DNA of 64,000 bases. Origin: Pyxidicoccus trucidator. Its GTDB lineage: Bacteria > Myxococcota > Myxococcia > Myxococcales > Myxococcaceae. Shown in pieces: positions 1 to 9,244 of the stretch. Below the pieces are notes generated by a model. The model saw nothing but the letters and a program-made list of their open reading frames with translations, did no database searches and had not been told where the DNA came from. Numbering within the stretch: the first letter of the stretch is position 1; each line of letters begins with the position of its first letter. The stretch is taken from assembly GCF_010894435.1 (NCBI RefSeq), contig NZ_JAAIXZ010000003.1, forward strand, positions 1 to 64,000, in the 5' to 3' direction. The position numbers and the translations under genes were made by a program.

Positions 1-130
1 CGGGCGTCCATCGGTCCATGTTCGCTCCTGCTGTGTCGTCCATGGACCTACCTGCTCACCTCGGGCGCTGGTGTCGATCCCCTGGCCCTTGCCTGCTCTC
101 TCGCCGTAACCTGTTCGACGTTCTAGGCTC

Positions 131-360
131 TGGCCGGAGGAAGCCTTCTTCTTCGAGTACACGCCTCGCGAGACGAGCGCCGCGGTGCTGGAGTTCTTCA
201 AGGGCTTCAGCGGCTACGTACAGGCCGATGCGGGAAGCCTTCTCCTCCTGGGCCGAGGCGGAGCACGAGAAGGTGCGTGAAGAGCGCGGCCTTTTGCGCA
301 AGGCGCTCGGCTACGCCGTGCGGCACCACGAGGCCCTGCGACGCATGCGGCGACCGCCCG
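131..360 (+). pseudogene. IS66-family transposase remnant
   Basis: Two short stretches in different frames look like the C-terminal third of an IS66 transposase (DDE type). The first (131-256) reads WPEEAFFFEYTPRETS followed by GYVQADA, like the conserved Y-x-P...G-Y-L-Q-A-D-A block around a catalytic Asp. The second (about 236-360) reads KALGYAVRHHEALRR, like the K-A-L-x-Y-A-L-x-x-W-x-A-L helix near the family C-terminus. The segment between them is missing and the frame changes, so the copy is dead. No inverted repeats or accessory ORFs are visible. The flanks (1-130 and 361-485) show no recognisable gene. Confidence 0.6.
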
Positions 361-485
361 GACCGCGGAAGACGGGGCTCGTGCAGCGGATACGCCGAAG
401 TGCGAATGATCATGTCGAAGCTTGCGCCTCGTCTGCTTGTCATCGGGCCCGGCATTCGGCCAGTTTCAATGAGCGCTTCGGACAA

Positions 486-1250
486 TCAAGGGGTGGAGCG
501 CCCGCCAATCTCCGGGAAGCGCTCGTAGGCCCGCAGGAGCGCGTCCAGGTGGGCGGGGTTGTCGAGGTCGAGAGGTGCGTCCGTGAGACGAACAACCCAC
601 CCGCCCGTCGCGGTGCGCCGCGCTCGCGAGAGCAGGTCCGCGTCGCGGGCCGGGTCCGGGAAGCCGATGGCTAGGGCGGCGGCGGCGGACCAGTAGTTCA
701 ACCACCCGAGGCGATGGGGAAGCTCCGGCGCGCGGATGTGCCACGAGGGCTTGAGTGCCGGCAGCCCTCGGGGTGGAGCCTCCAGGTCAAGCGCCGGATT
801 CTGCGTCTGCTGCGCGATCTCCACGCCCGCGCTGAACGGCGTCGCATGCCCCCAGAACGCACGCGCGCCCTCCGCCACGCCCTCCAGCACATCCGCTGCC
901 GCCGCGATGCTGTTCCCGGTCAGGGGCAGGGCCGCATGCACCTCAAACTGGGCCTGACCGCCTGAGGAGATGTTCGCCGCCGCTTCCCATCCGGATACCG
1001 ACACCAGGTAGCGCTCGTCGCCGTTGCAAACGAGTGGAAATCCCCGCCCGTTCGGTCTCCCCCGGGCGAGCCATGTCGTGCGATGCGGCAGCGGGATGAA
1101 CTGCCCCTCTTTGGAAATCGTCCATTCCAGGCGCACGCCAGGGAGCGTGCGTTCCATTTGAAGAACCACGTCCAGAGGGCGGCCATCATCGCTCACGAAC
1201 TCGGGTGAGTAGACGATGAGGGCGAGTTCATTTTCTTGGGTAGCCGGCAT
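486..1250 (-). CDS. DUF5953 family protein, probable immunity partner
   Basis: A 254-residue soluble protein with no signal peptide or membrane segment. It matches the myxobacterial DUF5953 family as I remember it: an N-terminal LALIVYSPEF strand, a central EGVAEGARAFWGHATP motif, and a C-terminal GWVVRLTDAPLDLDNP segment. The ATG at 1250 was chosen because it lies one base after the stop codon of the upstream lipoprotein gene, so the two are almost certainly co-translated. The reading frame stays open upstream to 1409, but that stretch overlaps the neighbour. A small cytoplasmic protein encoded directly behind an exported nuclease-like lipoprotein fits an immunity protein. That role is inferred from gene order. 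Confidence 0.7.
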   Translation of the reverse strand: MPATQENELALIVYSPEFVSDDGRPLDVVLQMERTLPGVRLEWTISKEGQFIPLPHRTTWLARGRPNGRGFPLVCNGDERYLVSVSGWEAAANISSGGQAQFEVHAALPLTGNSIAAAADVLEGVAEGARAFWGHATPFSAGVEIAQQTQNPALDLEAPPRGLPALKPSWHIRAPELPHRLGWLNYWSAAAALAIGFPDPARDADLLSRARRTATGGWVVRLTDAPLDLDNPAHLDALLRAYERFPEIGGRSTP

Positions 1251-1251
1251 T

Positions 1252-2172
1252 TCAGCACCAGTCCATGACGACGATGATGCCCCTGAGATTCGGGTCCTGG
1301 AGTTCCAGTGCGGCTTTATGCGCTGCGCTGCGCACGCCCACTCGGAAGTCAAATCCGCAGGCCCTCGCGAGTCCGTGCTCGCGCTGCAGTTCCTCCGCTT
1401 GATTCTCAATCACAATTCTTCGAAGGGCGACTGTGTACGTGTCGAAGTTGTCGGTCTTGACCTCCCACAGCACGCGCGTGCGGGGTTGCAGTGCGTCGAA
1501 GCGCTTCCCGTTGACGAGCACGTCCGAGCCAGGGAAGCCATTCAGCGGAACCCTGTCGGCGCACTGGTTGTGCAGGGCATCGCCGCCCAGGTGCGGCACG
1601 GGCTGGGGGACGCACTCGGGCCGGCGCTCTCGCTCCGAGTGCTCGGGTGGCAGAGGGGGAAGCCAGTCCTGCCCGGAGGGCTCCGGCGCAGGCTTCCGTT
1701 CCGCCAAGGGCTCCCGAGGGGTGGGCTTCGTCTCAATCACGGGCTCCGCTTCCTCGGAGTAGGGCCGCCGCAGCTCATAGGCCTCCAGCTCCTCGTGAAT
1801 GGCGACGGCCACCACCACGGCGCCGATGATGACCACCGCTCCCACGAGGATGTACGGCTGGGACAAGAGGCAGATGCCGACCATCGCGGGCACCGCCACC
1901 GCGCCCGCGGCGGCCACCGTGCAGCGCCGCTCGGGGTCGTGGAAGCGGATTCTGCGCGTATCGAGCGTGTGGAAGCACCGCTCCACGAGTACGGGCCAGG
2001 GATGGGAGGCCTCCTGGACGACGCAGCGCCCCTCGTCCGTCCAGGGCAGGGCCGCCGCTCTCTGGAGGTTGGCCATCCTTGGGTTGCGAGCCACCGGCTC
2101 GCCTGGACGAGGCTCCGTCGTCGCGCAGGCGGAGAGAAGGAGCAGCAGTGCGATGCAGGAGCGGAAACGCAT
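1252..2172 (-). CDS. DUF6310 lipoprotein with PD-(D/E)XK-like nuclease domain
   Basis: A 306-residue protein. The ATG at 2172 has GGAGAGG upstream and gives a lipoprotein signal (MRFRSCIALLLLLSAC). A hydrophobic glycine- and valine-rich segment follows near residues 95-125, then a proline-rich linker. The C-terminal domain contains FDAL, then LWEVKTDN about 11 residues on, which is the D...E-x-K pattern of the restriction-endonuclease fold. It ends in the VVMDWC motif typical of DUF6310. The downstream gene starts one base after the stop. The arrangement resembles polymorphic lipoprotein toxins of myxobacteria (lipid anchor, variable nuclease domain, immunity gene). Nuclease activity is inferred from motif spacing only. 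Confidence 0.7.
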   Translation of the reverse strand: MRFRSCIALLLLLSACATTEPRPGEPVARNPRMANLQRAAALPWTDEGRCVVQEASHPWPVLVERCFHTLDTRRIRFHDPERRCTVAAAGAVAVPAMVGICLLSQPYILVGAVVIIGAVVVAVAIHEELEAYELRRPYSEEAEPVIETKPTPREPLAERKPAPEPSGQDWLPPLPPEHSERERRPECVPQPVPHLGGDALHNQCADRVPLNGFPGSDVLVNGKRFDALQPRTRVLWEVKTDNFDTYTVALRRIVIENQAEELQREHGLARACGFDFRVGVRSAAHKAALELQDPNLRGIIVVMDWC

Positions 2173-2297
2173 GGCCACGTCCTCTCCAGTCAAGCCAGGG
2201 CACCGTGGGTCAGGGCTGGCCGGCTCCAGAGTATGCCAGCAGCCCTGATGGCGAGGCCCTGCTGGAGTCCGCCAAGCACATGAGAGAGGCCACCGCC

Positions 2298-3179
2298 TCA
2301 GGGACTAGCTACCTCCTTCGGCGCGGCTGACGCAGACGGCGCTCGCGCACCGATGCTCCAACAGGCAGCGGTAAAGCGGACTTCAGCTCCGTGCACATAG
2401 GGCTCGAAGGCGGCACGGACCGTCTCGATGACCTGCGTGCGAGTCCGGTCGTCCGCCTCTTGAAGGAACATCCCGACGGGACCGAGCCGGGTCAGATAAC
2501 GGACCAGCTCCTTCTCGGGAAGGGTGCAGGCGACATCGATTGGCTGGATATCAATCTCGGCCCAGCCGCTCTCCTCCAGGATGGAGGAGACCCGGCTCGG
2601 GTCCGCGAAGGCGAACTGCCCCGGCGCTCCCGGCCGGCGGGCGGGGAGGTTCGGCAGGAGCGGTGCCGCGGCGCGCTCGGCTGTCGTCATGAACGGATTC
2701 TCCGCGGCACTCCGCCAGGCGATGAACCGGAGCTCGGCGTCGTGCCTTGCCGCTTGCCGCAGGTTCGCAAAGGCCCGGACAGGGTCGTCGAAGAACATCA
2801 CGCCGAAGCGCGAGATGAGCAGGTCGAAGCTTGCAGGCTCGAACGCGTGGAGCTGCGCGTTGGCGCAGATGAAGCTTGCCGGCGTACCTTCCCGTTCCGC
2901 GCGGGCCCGGGCGGCGGAAATCATCGGCTCCGAAATGTCGATGCCGGTGCAGCGGCCCTTCGCTCCGAGCCGCCGCGCGACGGCGAGCAGGACGCTGCCC
3001 GTGCCGCAGCCGACGTCGAGCACTCGACCTCCGGATTCGGCGGGAACCGCTTCGACGAGCAGGTCTTCGAACGGCTTGAACAGCTGGTCGAGCAGCTCCT
3101 GCATCTCGACCCAGGTACGGCCGGCGCGGCCGTTCCAGAGCTTCGTCTGCTCGTCATCGGGCGGGTGAGTGACTTCCAT
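2298..3179 (-). CDS. Class I SAM-dependent methyltransferase
   Basis: A 293-residue protein starting at an ATG with AGGGAG upstream. The Rossmann fold is clear: motif I VLDVGCGTGS near residues 48-57, an acidic end of strand 2 (GIDISEPM), and a motif IV-like FDLLISRFGVMFFDDP. This matches the UbiE/methyltransferase-11 group acting on small molecules; the substrate cannot be told. It is divergent from a MerR-type regulator gene, with a perfect palindrome between them, so it is probably that regulator's target. No membrane segment is visible. Confidence 0.85.
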   Translation of the reverse strand: MEVTHPPDDEQTKLWNGRAGRTWVEMQELLDQLFKPFEDLLVEAVPAESGGRVLDVGCGTGSVLLAVARRLGAKGRCTGIDISEPMISAARARAEREGTPASFICANAQLHAFEPASFDLLISRFGVMFFDDPVRAFANLRQAARHDAELRFIAWRSAAENPFMTTAERAAAPLLPNLPARRPGAPGQFAFADPSRVSSILEESGWAEIDIQPIDVACTLPEKELVRYLTRLGPVGMFLQEADDRTRTQVIETVRAAFEPYVHGAEVRFTAACWSIGARAPSASAAPKEVASP

Positions 3180-3234
3180 GAGCGTCTCCCTCTGCTGACT
3201 TGCCTTCAAGAAGTGGAAACCGCACTGTGCCAGT

Positions 3235-3248
3235 TCAAGTCGACTTGA
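3235..3248. promoter_or_regulatory. 14-bp palindrome resembling a sox box, probable MerR operator
   Basis: TCAAGTCGACTTGA is a perfect inverted repeat in the 79-bp gap between the methyltransferase and MerR-type genes. On the minus strand it directly follows TTGACC, a good -35 hexamer, giving TTGACC-TCAAGTCGACTTGA. The E. coli soxS operator is CCTCAAGTTAACTTGAGG, so core and position match the MerR/SoxR architecture in which the operator fills a long spacer. The -10 on the minus strand (CACAGT after 19 bp) is poor. Confidence 0.65.
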
Positions 3249-3258
3249 GGTCAAGAGG

Positions 3259-3690
3259 ATGGGAGACCTGGACATCTCCGAGGTGGCGCGGCGGTCCGGC
3301 GTTCCTGCGTCGACACTGCGGTTCTATGAGGAAAAGGGGCTGATCGCCTCCATCGGCAGAAGGGGCCTGCGCCGTCTGTTCGCTCCTGACGTGCTGGAAC
3401 GGCTGGCGCTGATTGCGCTGGGGCGCGCTGCCGGCTTCTCGCTTGATGAGGTCGCGCTCATGTTCGCGTCGGACGGTCGGCCGCGTATCGACCGGAAGAT
3501 GCTCGCGGCCAAGGCGGACGAGCTGGACAGGACGCTCCGCAAGCTGACCGCCATGCGCGACGGCCTCCGGCACGCCGCGGCCTGTCCCGCGCCGAGCCAC
3601 ATGGAATGCCCCACCTTCCGCCGCATGCTGCGGGCCGCCGCGTCTGGAACGATGGGAGCGCGAAGGAAGAGGGCTCCGCGGCCGCCGTGA
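3259..3690 (+). CDS. MerR-family transcriptional regulator
   Basis: A 143-residue protein. The N-terminal winged HTH is typical of MerR: ISEVARRSGVPASTLRFYEEKGLI, then the wing with RRLFAPDVLERL. A dimerisation helix follows around residues 75-105. The tail has two cysteines (CPAPSHMEC) rather than the four-Cys cluster of SoxR, so it is not a standard [2Fe-2S] SoxR even though the operator looks sox-like. It begins 79 bp from the divergent methyltransferase and probably controls both genes. The effector is unknown. Confidence 0.85.
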   Translation: MGDLDISEVARRSGVPASTLRFYEEKGLIASIGRRGLRRLFAPDVLERLALIALGRAAGFSLDEVALMFASDGRPRIDRKMLAAKADELDRTLRKLTAMRDGLRHAAACPAPSHMECPTFRRMLRAAASGTMGARRKRAPRPP

Positions 3691-3894
3691 AGTCGAGCAT
3701 CGAGCTCCTCGAACACGCGTCACCGACGCCCCGTACCGGACAGCGGTACACGCACCCAGGACGGACTTTCAACGAACCACCAGCATGCCTGCTCGCTCCG
3801 CCGTGGAAGCTCACGAGGTGCGGGCGATGGCGGGCACCCCCCCGGTGATTACCCTTCGGACGGAAGTCCTCCCTCTCTCGTCGAGGAGACCCTC

Positions 3895-4800
3895 ATGAAA
3901 GCCGTCGTGCTGAAGTCCTACGGGGATGTGGATGCGCTTGCCGTGCAGGAGATGCCCGAGCCCCAGGTGGGACCGGGCGAGGTGAAGGTGCGCGTCTCCG
4001 CCGCGAGCATCAACCCGGTGGACTGGAAGATTCGCCGGGGTGACCTGAAGGCGGGGATGCCCGTGAAGTTCCCCACCATCCTCGGGCGGGACGTGGCCGG
4101 TGAGGTCATCGAGGTGGGACCGGGCGTGGACGCGTTCAAGCCGGGCGACAGGGTGATGGGCCTGGTGAGCGCCGGCTACGCGGAGCGGGTCGTCGCACCC
4201 GTGGAAGCCTGGGCGAAGGTGCCCGAGTCGATGGACTTGAAGGACGCCGCCGCGTTGCCCCTCGTCACGCTGACAGGCGTGCAGTTGATGGAAGAGGCGG
4301 TGAATCCGAAGCAGGGCGACACGGTGCTCGTCACCGGAGCGCTGGGCGCGGTGGGACGTGCCGCCGTCTTCGCGGCGAAGGCCCGGGGCGTGAAGGTCTG
4401 GGCCGGCGTGCGCGCCAGCCAGAAGGCGGAGGCGGAGAAGCTGGGGGTGGAGGGCGTGGTCGCGCTCGAAGCCGCCGAGGAGGTCGCGAAGCTGCCCATG
4501 CTGGATGCCGTCGCTGACACCGTGGGCGGCAAGGCCGTGGCCGGAGTGCTGGACAAGGTGAAGCCGGGCGGCACCCTGGGCAGCGTGGTGGGCGAGCCTG
4601 CGGAAGCGAAGGGACGGAACCTCACCGTGCGCGCCATCTTCTCGCATCCGGACTCGCGCCGCCTCACGCAGCTGGGGCAGAGCGCGGCGAAGGGAGACCT
4701 GGTCATCCCCGTCAGCAAGCGGTTCCCCCTGGACCAGGTGAAGGAAGCCCAGAAGCTCGCGGAGCAGGGCGGCGTGGGCAAGGTGCTGCTCACCAACTGA
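3895..4800 (+). CDS. NADP-dependent oxidoreductase, MDR/quinone oxidoreductase type
   Basis: A 301-residue zinc-independent medium-chain dehydrogenase/reductase. The GroES-like N-terminal domain carries SINPVDWKIRRGD and GRDVAGEVIEVGPGV. The nucleotide-binding motif is VTGALGAVGRAA near residue 145, and the end is GKVLLTN, as in quinone oxidoreductases of this type. The start has GAGGAGA upstream. It stands alone and converges with the next gene. A paralogue of similar length lies at 8236-9177. The likely reaction is NADPH-dependent reduction of quinones or enones. Confidence 0.85.
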   Translation: MKAVVLKSYGDVDALAVQEMPEPQVGPGEVKVRVSAASINPVDWKIRRGDLKAGMPVKFPTILGRDVAGEVIEVGPGVDAFKPGDRVMGLVSAGYAERVVAPVEAWAKVPESMDLKDAAALPLVTLTGVQLMEEAVNPKQGDTVLVTGALGAVGRAAVFAAKARGVKVWAGVRASQKAEAEKLGVEGVVALEAAEEVAKLPMLDAVADTVGGKAVAGVLDKVKPGGTLGSVVGEPAEAKGRNLTVRAIFSHPDSRRLTQLGQSAAKGDLVIPVSKRFPLDQVKEAQKLAEQGGVGKVLLTN

Positions 4801-4866
4801 AGACAGCGGCACATCGCCCATGGCCCATGAGCGCGGTCCACGCCCGCGCGCCGCACGCGGCGCGGC

Positions 4867-5676
4867 TCAGCGCGGGTGGAACTGCTCGATGGTGATCTCC
4901 TCGGCCAGCGCGTGGAGGGGCGCTCCGAAGGTGGTGACTGTGGTGAACCAGTGCGTGGTGACGCCGTCGACGCTGAAGGTCAACGGTACCAGCACGGACC
5001 CTGCGCTCCCGGGCATCGGCGGGAGGTCGCGCGCGTCGGGGAACGTGAGCACGCGCGCCAGCACGCGCGCGGACTCGGAGTGGGGGCCGCGCAGCCGGGC
5101 GTTCTCCCGCAGCCGGTGGAGCAGGAAGCCCGCCACCTCCTGCCAGTTCCCGATGGCAGAGCGCACCCGTCCGGGTGCGAAGACCAGGTCCATCAGGTTG
5201 AGGTGCCCGAGCGCGTCTCGCCCCTCTCCCATCAGCGTGAGCGCGCCGACGTTCGCATCGAGCACCGTCGAGGCCGCGTCGAGCACCAGGGCGGGGTGCG
5301 GGTCGTGCGCCTTGAGCATCATCTCCGCCGCCTGACGGAGCTCCTTCAGCGCTTCGCTGTTCCAGCCGCCTTCGCCGAACCGTGGCGCGTAGCCGGCCGC
5401 CACGAGCAGGACGTTGCGCTCTCGCAACCCGAGCATCAGCGCGTCGGCCAGCCGCAGCACCATGTCCTGGCTGGGCGCCGTCCGGCCCGACTCGATGAAG
5501 GCCAGGTGTCGGGGAGACACCTCGGCGTCGAGCGCCAGGCTGAGCTGGCTCTTGCCACGCAGCGCACGCCAGTCCTTCAACAGCGTGCCCAGCTCGCTGC
5601 CGCCGCCCGCCGCGACCGGCTTCCGCGCCGTGACGCGCCTGGCGTCCATCACAGCCTTGTCATCGACGTTACGCAC
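4867..5676 (-). CDS. XRE-family regulator with MmyB-like ligand-binding domain
   Basis: A 269-residue protein. The GTG start at 5676 is supported by GAGGAGG about 11 bases upstream. The N-terminal HTH (about residues 28-82) reads LGTLLKDWRALRGKSQLSLAL and SPRHLAFIESGRTAPS. The rest matches the MmyB-like ligand-binding domain: VLDAASTVLDAN, NLMDLVFAPGRVR, and a late HWFTTVTTFGAPLHALAEEITIE. Such proteins usually regulate a neighbouring oxidoreductase or SDR gene in response to a hydrophobic ligand. The convergent MDR gene and the divergent membrane-protein gene are candidate targets. This is inference. Confidence 0.85.
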   Translation of the reverse strand: MRNVDDKAVMDARRVTARKPVAAGGGSELGTLLKDWRALRGKSQLSLALDAEVSPRHLAFIESGRTAPSQDMVLRLADALMLGLRERNVLLVAAGYAPRFGEGGWNSEALKELRQAAEMMLKAHDPHPALVLDAASTVLDANVGALTLMGEGRDALGHLNLMDLVFAPGRVRSAIGNWQEVAGFLLHRLRENARLRGPHSESARVLARVLTFPDARDLPPMPGSAGSVLVPLTFSVDGVTTHWFTTVTTFGAPLHALAEEITIEQFHPR

Positions 5677-5796
5677 GGCAGACCCTCCTCGCGGTTACCC
5701 GATGATGAACCACGCCGCACTTCCCTCCGAGGTCATTGCGGGGTGCCCTGCGGAACTGAAGTCTTCGGGGCGAACCCTCACACCGGAAGTGCCCTC

Positions 5797-6183
5797 ATGG
5801 ATGACCGCCTCGTCTACCGCCTCGATGCCTTCGCCGCCATCTTCATGGGCGCCGTGTTGCTGGTCTGGGCCACGCCCCTCACCACGCTCGCCGGCTGGCC
5901 GCTGCCCCCGGCCTTCCTGTTCGGCGTGGGCCTGTTCCTGGTGCCCTGGGCCGGCTTCAATGCGTGGGTGTCCGTCCAGCCGGCAGTCCCCTTGCGCGCC
6001 GCGTGGGTGCACCTCGTGGTCGATGCCTCGTGGGTGCTCGGCAGCGGAGCGCTGCTCGTGGCGTACGCACCGGGGATGTCGGGCGTCGGCGTCGCGCTCG
6101 TCGCGGGCCAGGCCGTCTCCGTGCTCGGAGTCTTCACGCTCAAGCTCATGGGGGCCGCTCGCCCCCGTCTCGTTCGCGGTTGA
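5797..6183 (+). CDS. Small four-helix membrane protein
   Basis: A 128-residue protein with no recognised family. About four hydrophobic segments are evident: FAAIFMGAVLLVWATPL, AFLFGVGLFLVPWAGF, WVLGSGALLVAYAP, and a final VALVAGQAVSVLGVFTLKL. It is divergent from the MmyB-like regulator gene with a 120-bp gap and may be its target. The ATG follows a weak GGAAG. It resembles integral membrane proteins that often accompany this regulator class, but that is general knowledge and not visible here. Confidence 0.7.
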   Translation: MDDRLVYRLDAFAAIFMGAVLLVWATPLTTLAGWPLPPAFLFGVGLFLVPWAGFNAWVSVQPAVPLRAAWVHLVVDASWVLGSGALLVAYAPGMSGVGVALVAGQAVSVLGVFTLKLMGAARPRLVRG

Positions 6184-6212
6184 GCCGGAGGCGCTGCCGG
6201 CTCCACGCGCCG

Positions 6213-7352
<1,140 letters not shown>

Positions 7353-7426
7353 CAAGCCTCCGGAATGGCCGCAGTGTAGAGCGGCGATGGAGCAGAGACG
7401 AGCGGGTGTGCCTGTCGGGACGGCGC

Positions 7427-8200
7427 TCAGGCGTCCTCGCCCAGCAGGAACGGCAGCAATTCCTCGGCGCGCCCCAGCACCTCCTGGTCGAAGTCCGGGT
7501 GGCGGGGCTGCATGGGCGTGAGGTTGAGCAGCACCGTCCAGGCTCCTGCGTACTTCGCTCCACGGACGAAGTTCGAGGCGGGCGCCACCGTGCCGGACGT
7601 TCCCACCGCCAGGAAGAGGTCGCACTCGCGCAGGGCCTTCTTGGCGGCCCACTCCGCGTCCACCGGAAGCGGCTCGTTGAACAGGGTGATGTCCGGACGG
7701 AGGGGCTGTCCGCACCGCTCGCACGGCGTTGCCCGCACGTGCTCGGTGGAGTCCTCGAAAGGGGGCAGCCCACACTCCGGGTTGCCACAGCGGGTGCGCA
7801 GCAGCGAGCCGTGCAGCTCGACGACGTCCCGGCTGCCTGCCCGGGTGTGCAGCCCATCCACGTTCTGCGTCACCAGGGTGAAGGCGCGTCCCGGCACCGG
7901 CCGGGCCTGCCACTCCGCCAGCGCCAGGTGGGCCGCATTGGGAGCCGCGACCTGGAGGTGCCTGCGCAGCGGACCGAACAGGCTCCAGACCCGGGACGGC
8001 TCACGGGCCATCATGGCCGCGTCGGGAACCTCCTCCAGCTCTGGCCGGGTCCACAGCCCACCGGGGCCGCGGTAGGTGGGCAGCCCGGAGGCGACGGAGA
8101 TGCCCGCGCCGGTGAGGACCACGACGTGGCGCCATGCGGTCGCCCTCAGCCGGTCGCGCAGCCGCCGCAGCTCCTCATCGCTCGTGAAGGCATCCGCCAT
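7427..8200 (-). CDS. Sir2-family NAD-dependent protein deacylase
   Basis: A 257-residue class III sirtuin of normal bacterial length. NAD-binding motifs are GAGISVASGLPTYRGPGGLW and TQNVDGLH; the catalytic His is in VELHGSL. A zinc ribbon is formed by CGNPEC and CERCGQ. VGTSGTVAPA is the second NAD-binding motif. It removes acyl groups from lysine, producing nicotinamide and O-acyl-ADP-ribose, in the cytoplasm. It is monocistronic and has no relation to the defence-type SIR2 protein at 57-59.6 kb apart from the fold. Confidence 0.9.
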   Translation of the reverse strand: MADAFTSDEELRRLRDRLRATAWRHVVVLTGAGISVASGLPTYRGPGGLWTRPELEEVPDAAMMAREPSRVWSLFGPLRRHLQVAAPNAAHLALAEWQARPVPGRAFTLVTQNVDGLHTRAGSRDVVELHGSLLRTRCGNPECGLPPFEDSTEHVRATPCERCGQPLRPDITLFNEPLPVDAEWAAKKALRECDLFLAVGTSGTVAPASNFVRGAKYAGAWTVLLNLTPMQPRHPDFDQEVLGRAEELLPFLLGEDA

Positions 8201-8235
8201 GCGTGGACTCTACGCCGGCACGGAGCGGGAAGCAG

Positions 8236-9177
8236 TCACGCGAGCCGGACGACGACCTTGCCGACCAGGCCGCCCTTCTCCGCGACCTCGAAGGCGCGCC
8301 GGTACTCGGAGAGCGCGAACACGCGGGTGGGGCCAGGACGCAGCTCCCCTGCGTCGACCTTCCGGCCCAGGGCCTCGAGGGCGGCGGTGGGCGATTGGAC
8401 GATGACGAAGCGGTGCTGCTGGGAGCGGAACGGGTTCTGGAGGGTGGCGCCGATGAGCTTCGCGGGGCCCGGCTCGAGGTCGACGTAGACGCCCCGGGGC
8501 TTCAGGAGGACCCGCGCCTCGCTGAAGGGGAGTCGCGTGGAGAGCTCGAGCACCGAGTCGAAGGTCCTTCCCGACTCCGTGATGGCTTCGCGCTTGTAGT
8601 CGACGACGGTGTCCGCGCCGAGCTCGCGCGCCAGTGCCACGCCGTCGGTGCCGCTGACCGCGGTGACCTGGGCACCGGCCCGTTTGGCGAGCTGGAGGGC
8701 ATACGGCCCCAGCCCTCCGCTGGCGCCGTTGATGAGCACGTGGTCGCCCGCTTTGATGCGGGCGGCCTGCACGGCGGCCTGGGCCGCGAGCCCGACGACG
8801 GCGATGGCAGCGGCCCCCTCGAAGTCGAGCGACTTCGGCTTCTTCGCGACGACTCGCGCGGGAACGGAGATGCGCTCGGAGAGGTACCCCACCTTCAAGG
8901 AGCCAGGGCCGCCGAAGACCGCATCACCGACCTGGAAGCCCTGCACGCCCTCGCCCACCTGCTCCACCACGCCTGCGAAATCGAGGCCCGGCGTCTTGGG
9001 GAACTTCGTGCCACTGAGCAGGCGGGCGTCACCACGCCGAATCTTGCTGTCGAGCGGATTGATGGACACGGCGTGCACGCGCACGACGAGGTGTCCACTG
9101 CGAGGGGACGTCGGGGCGGCATCCGACAGCGTCAGGACGTCGGGGCTTCCAAAGCGGGAGTAGGTGACTGTTTGCAT
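8236..9177 (-). CDS. NADP-dependent oxidoreductase (MDR), LysR-linked
   Basis: A 313-residue zinc-independent MDR protein. The substrate-domain motifs are SINPLDSKIRRGDARL and GLDFAGVVEQVGEGV, with the nucleotide-binding loop INGASGGLGPYALQLAK. It is paralogous to the gene at 3895. It is divergent from a LysR gene 67 bp away. There is no Shine-Dalgarno site before ATG 9177. Instead a TTCCGT-N17-TATTCA promoter ends seven bases before the ATG, so the mRNA may be leaderless. The reaction is probably NADPH-dependent reduction of a quinone or enone. Confidence 0.85.
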   Translation of the reverse strand: MQTVTYSRFGSPDVLTLSDAAPTSPRSGHLVVRVHAVSINPLDSKIRRGDARLLSGTKFPKTPGLDFAGVVEQVGEGVQGFQVGDAVFGGPGSLKVGYLSERISVPARVVAKKPKSLDFEGAAAIAVVGLAAQAAVQAARIKAGDHVLINGASGGLGPYALQLAKRAGAQVTAVSGTDGVALARELGADTVVDYKREAITESGRTFDSVLELSTRLPFSEARVLLKPRGVYVDLEPGPAKLIGATLQNPFRSQQHRFVIVQSPTAALEALGRKVDAGELRPGPTRVFALSEYRRAFEVAEKGGLVGKVVVRLA

Positions 9178-9184
9178 GAGCCAA

Positions 9185-9213
9185 TGAATAGGCTCGCGAA
9201 GTAATTCACGGAA
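9185..9213 (-). promoter_or_regulatory. Promoter of the MDR gene, predicted leaderless
   Basis: On the minus strand, TTCCGT (9208-9213) and TATTCA (9185-9190) are separated by exactly 17 bp. Seven bases after the -10 comes the ATG of the MDR gene. The same two hexamers with the same spacing, and the surrounding bases, recur at 10694-10722 before the DUF1857 gene. A shared block extends to about 9230, consistent with binding by the adjacent LysR protein. Confidence 0.6.
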
Positions 9214-9244
9214 CTTGATGTTGGACAGCGCTAGGCTTCACGCC

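Noticed and set aside
1216..2283. Long plus-strand open frame of 355 codons
   Set aside because: It is antisense to the DUF6310 gene, has low-complexity composition and no recognisable motif.
7353..7913. Extension of the beta-helix lipoprotein frame upstream to 7913
   Set aside because: That part overlaps the sirtuin gene in another frame and has no signal; ATG 7352 has a strong ribosome-binding site and a lipoprotein leader.
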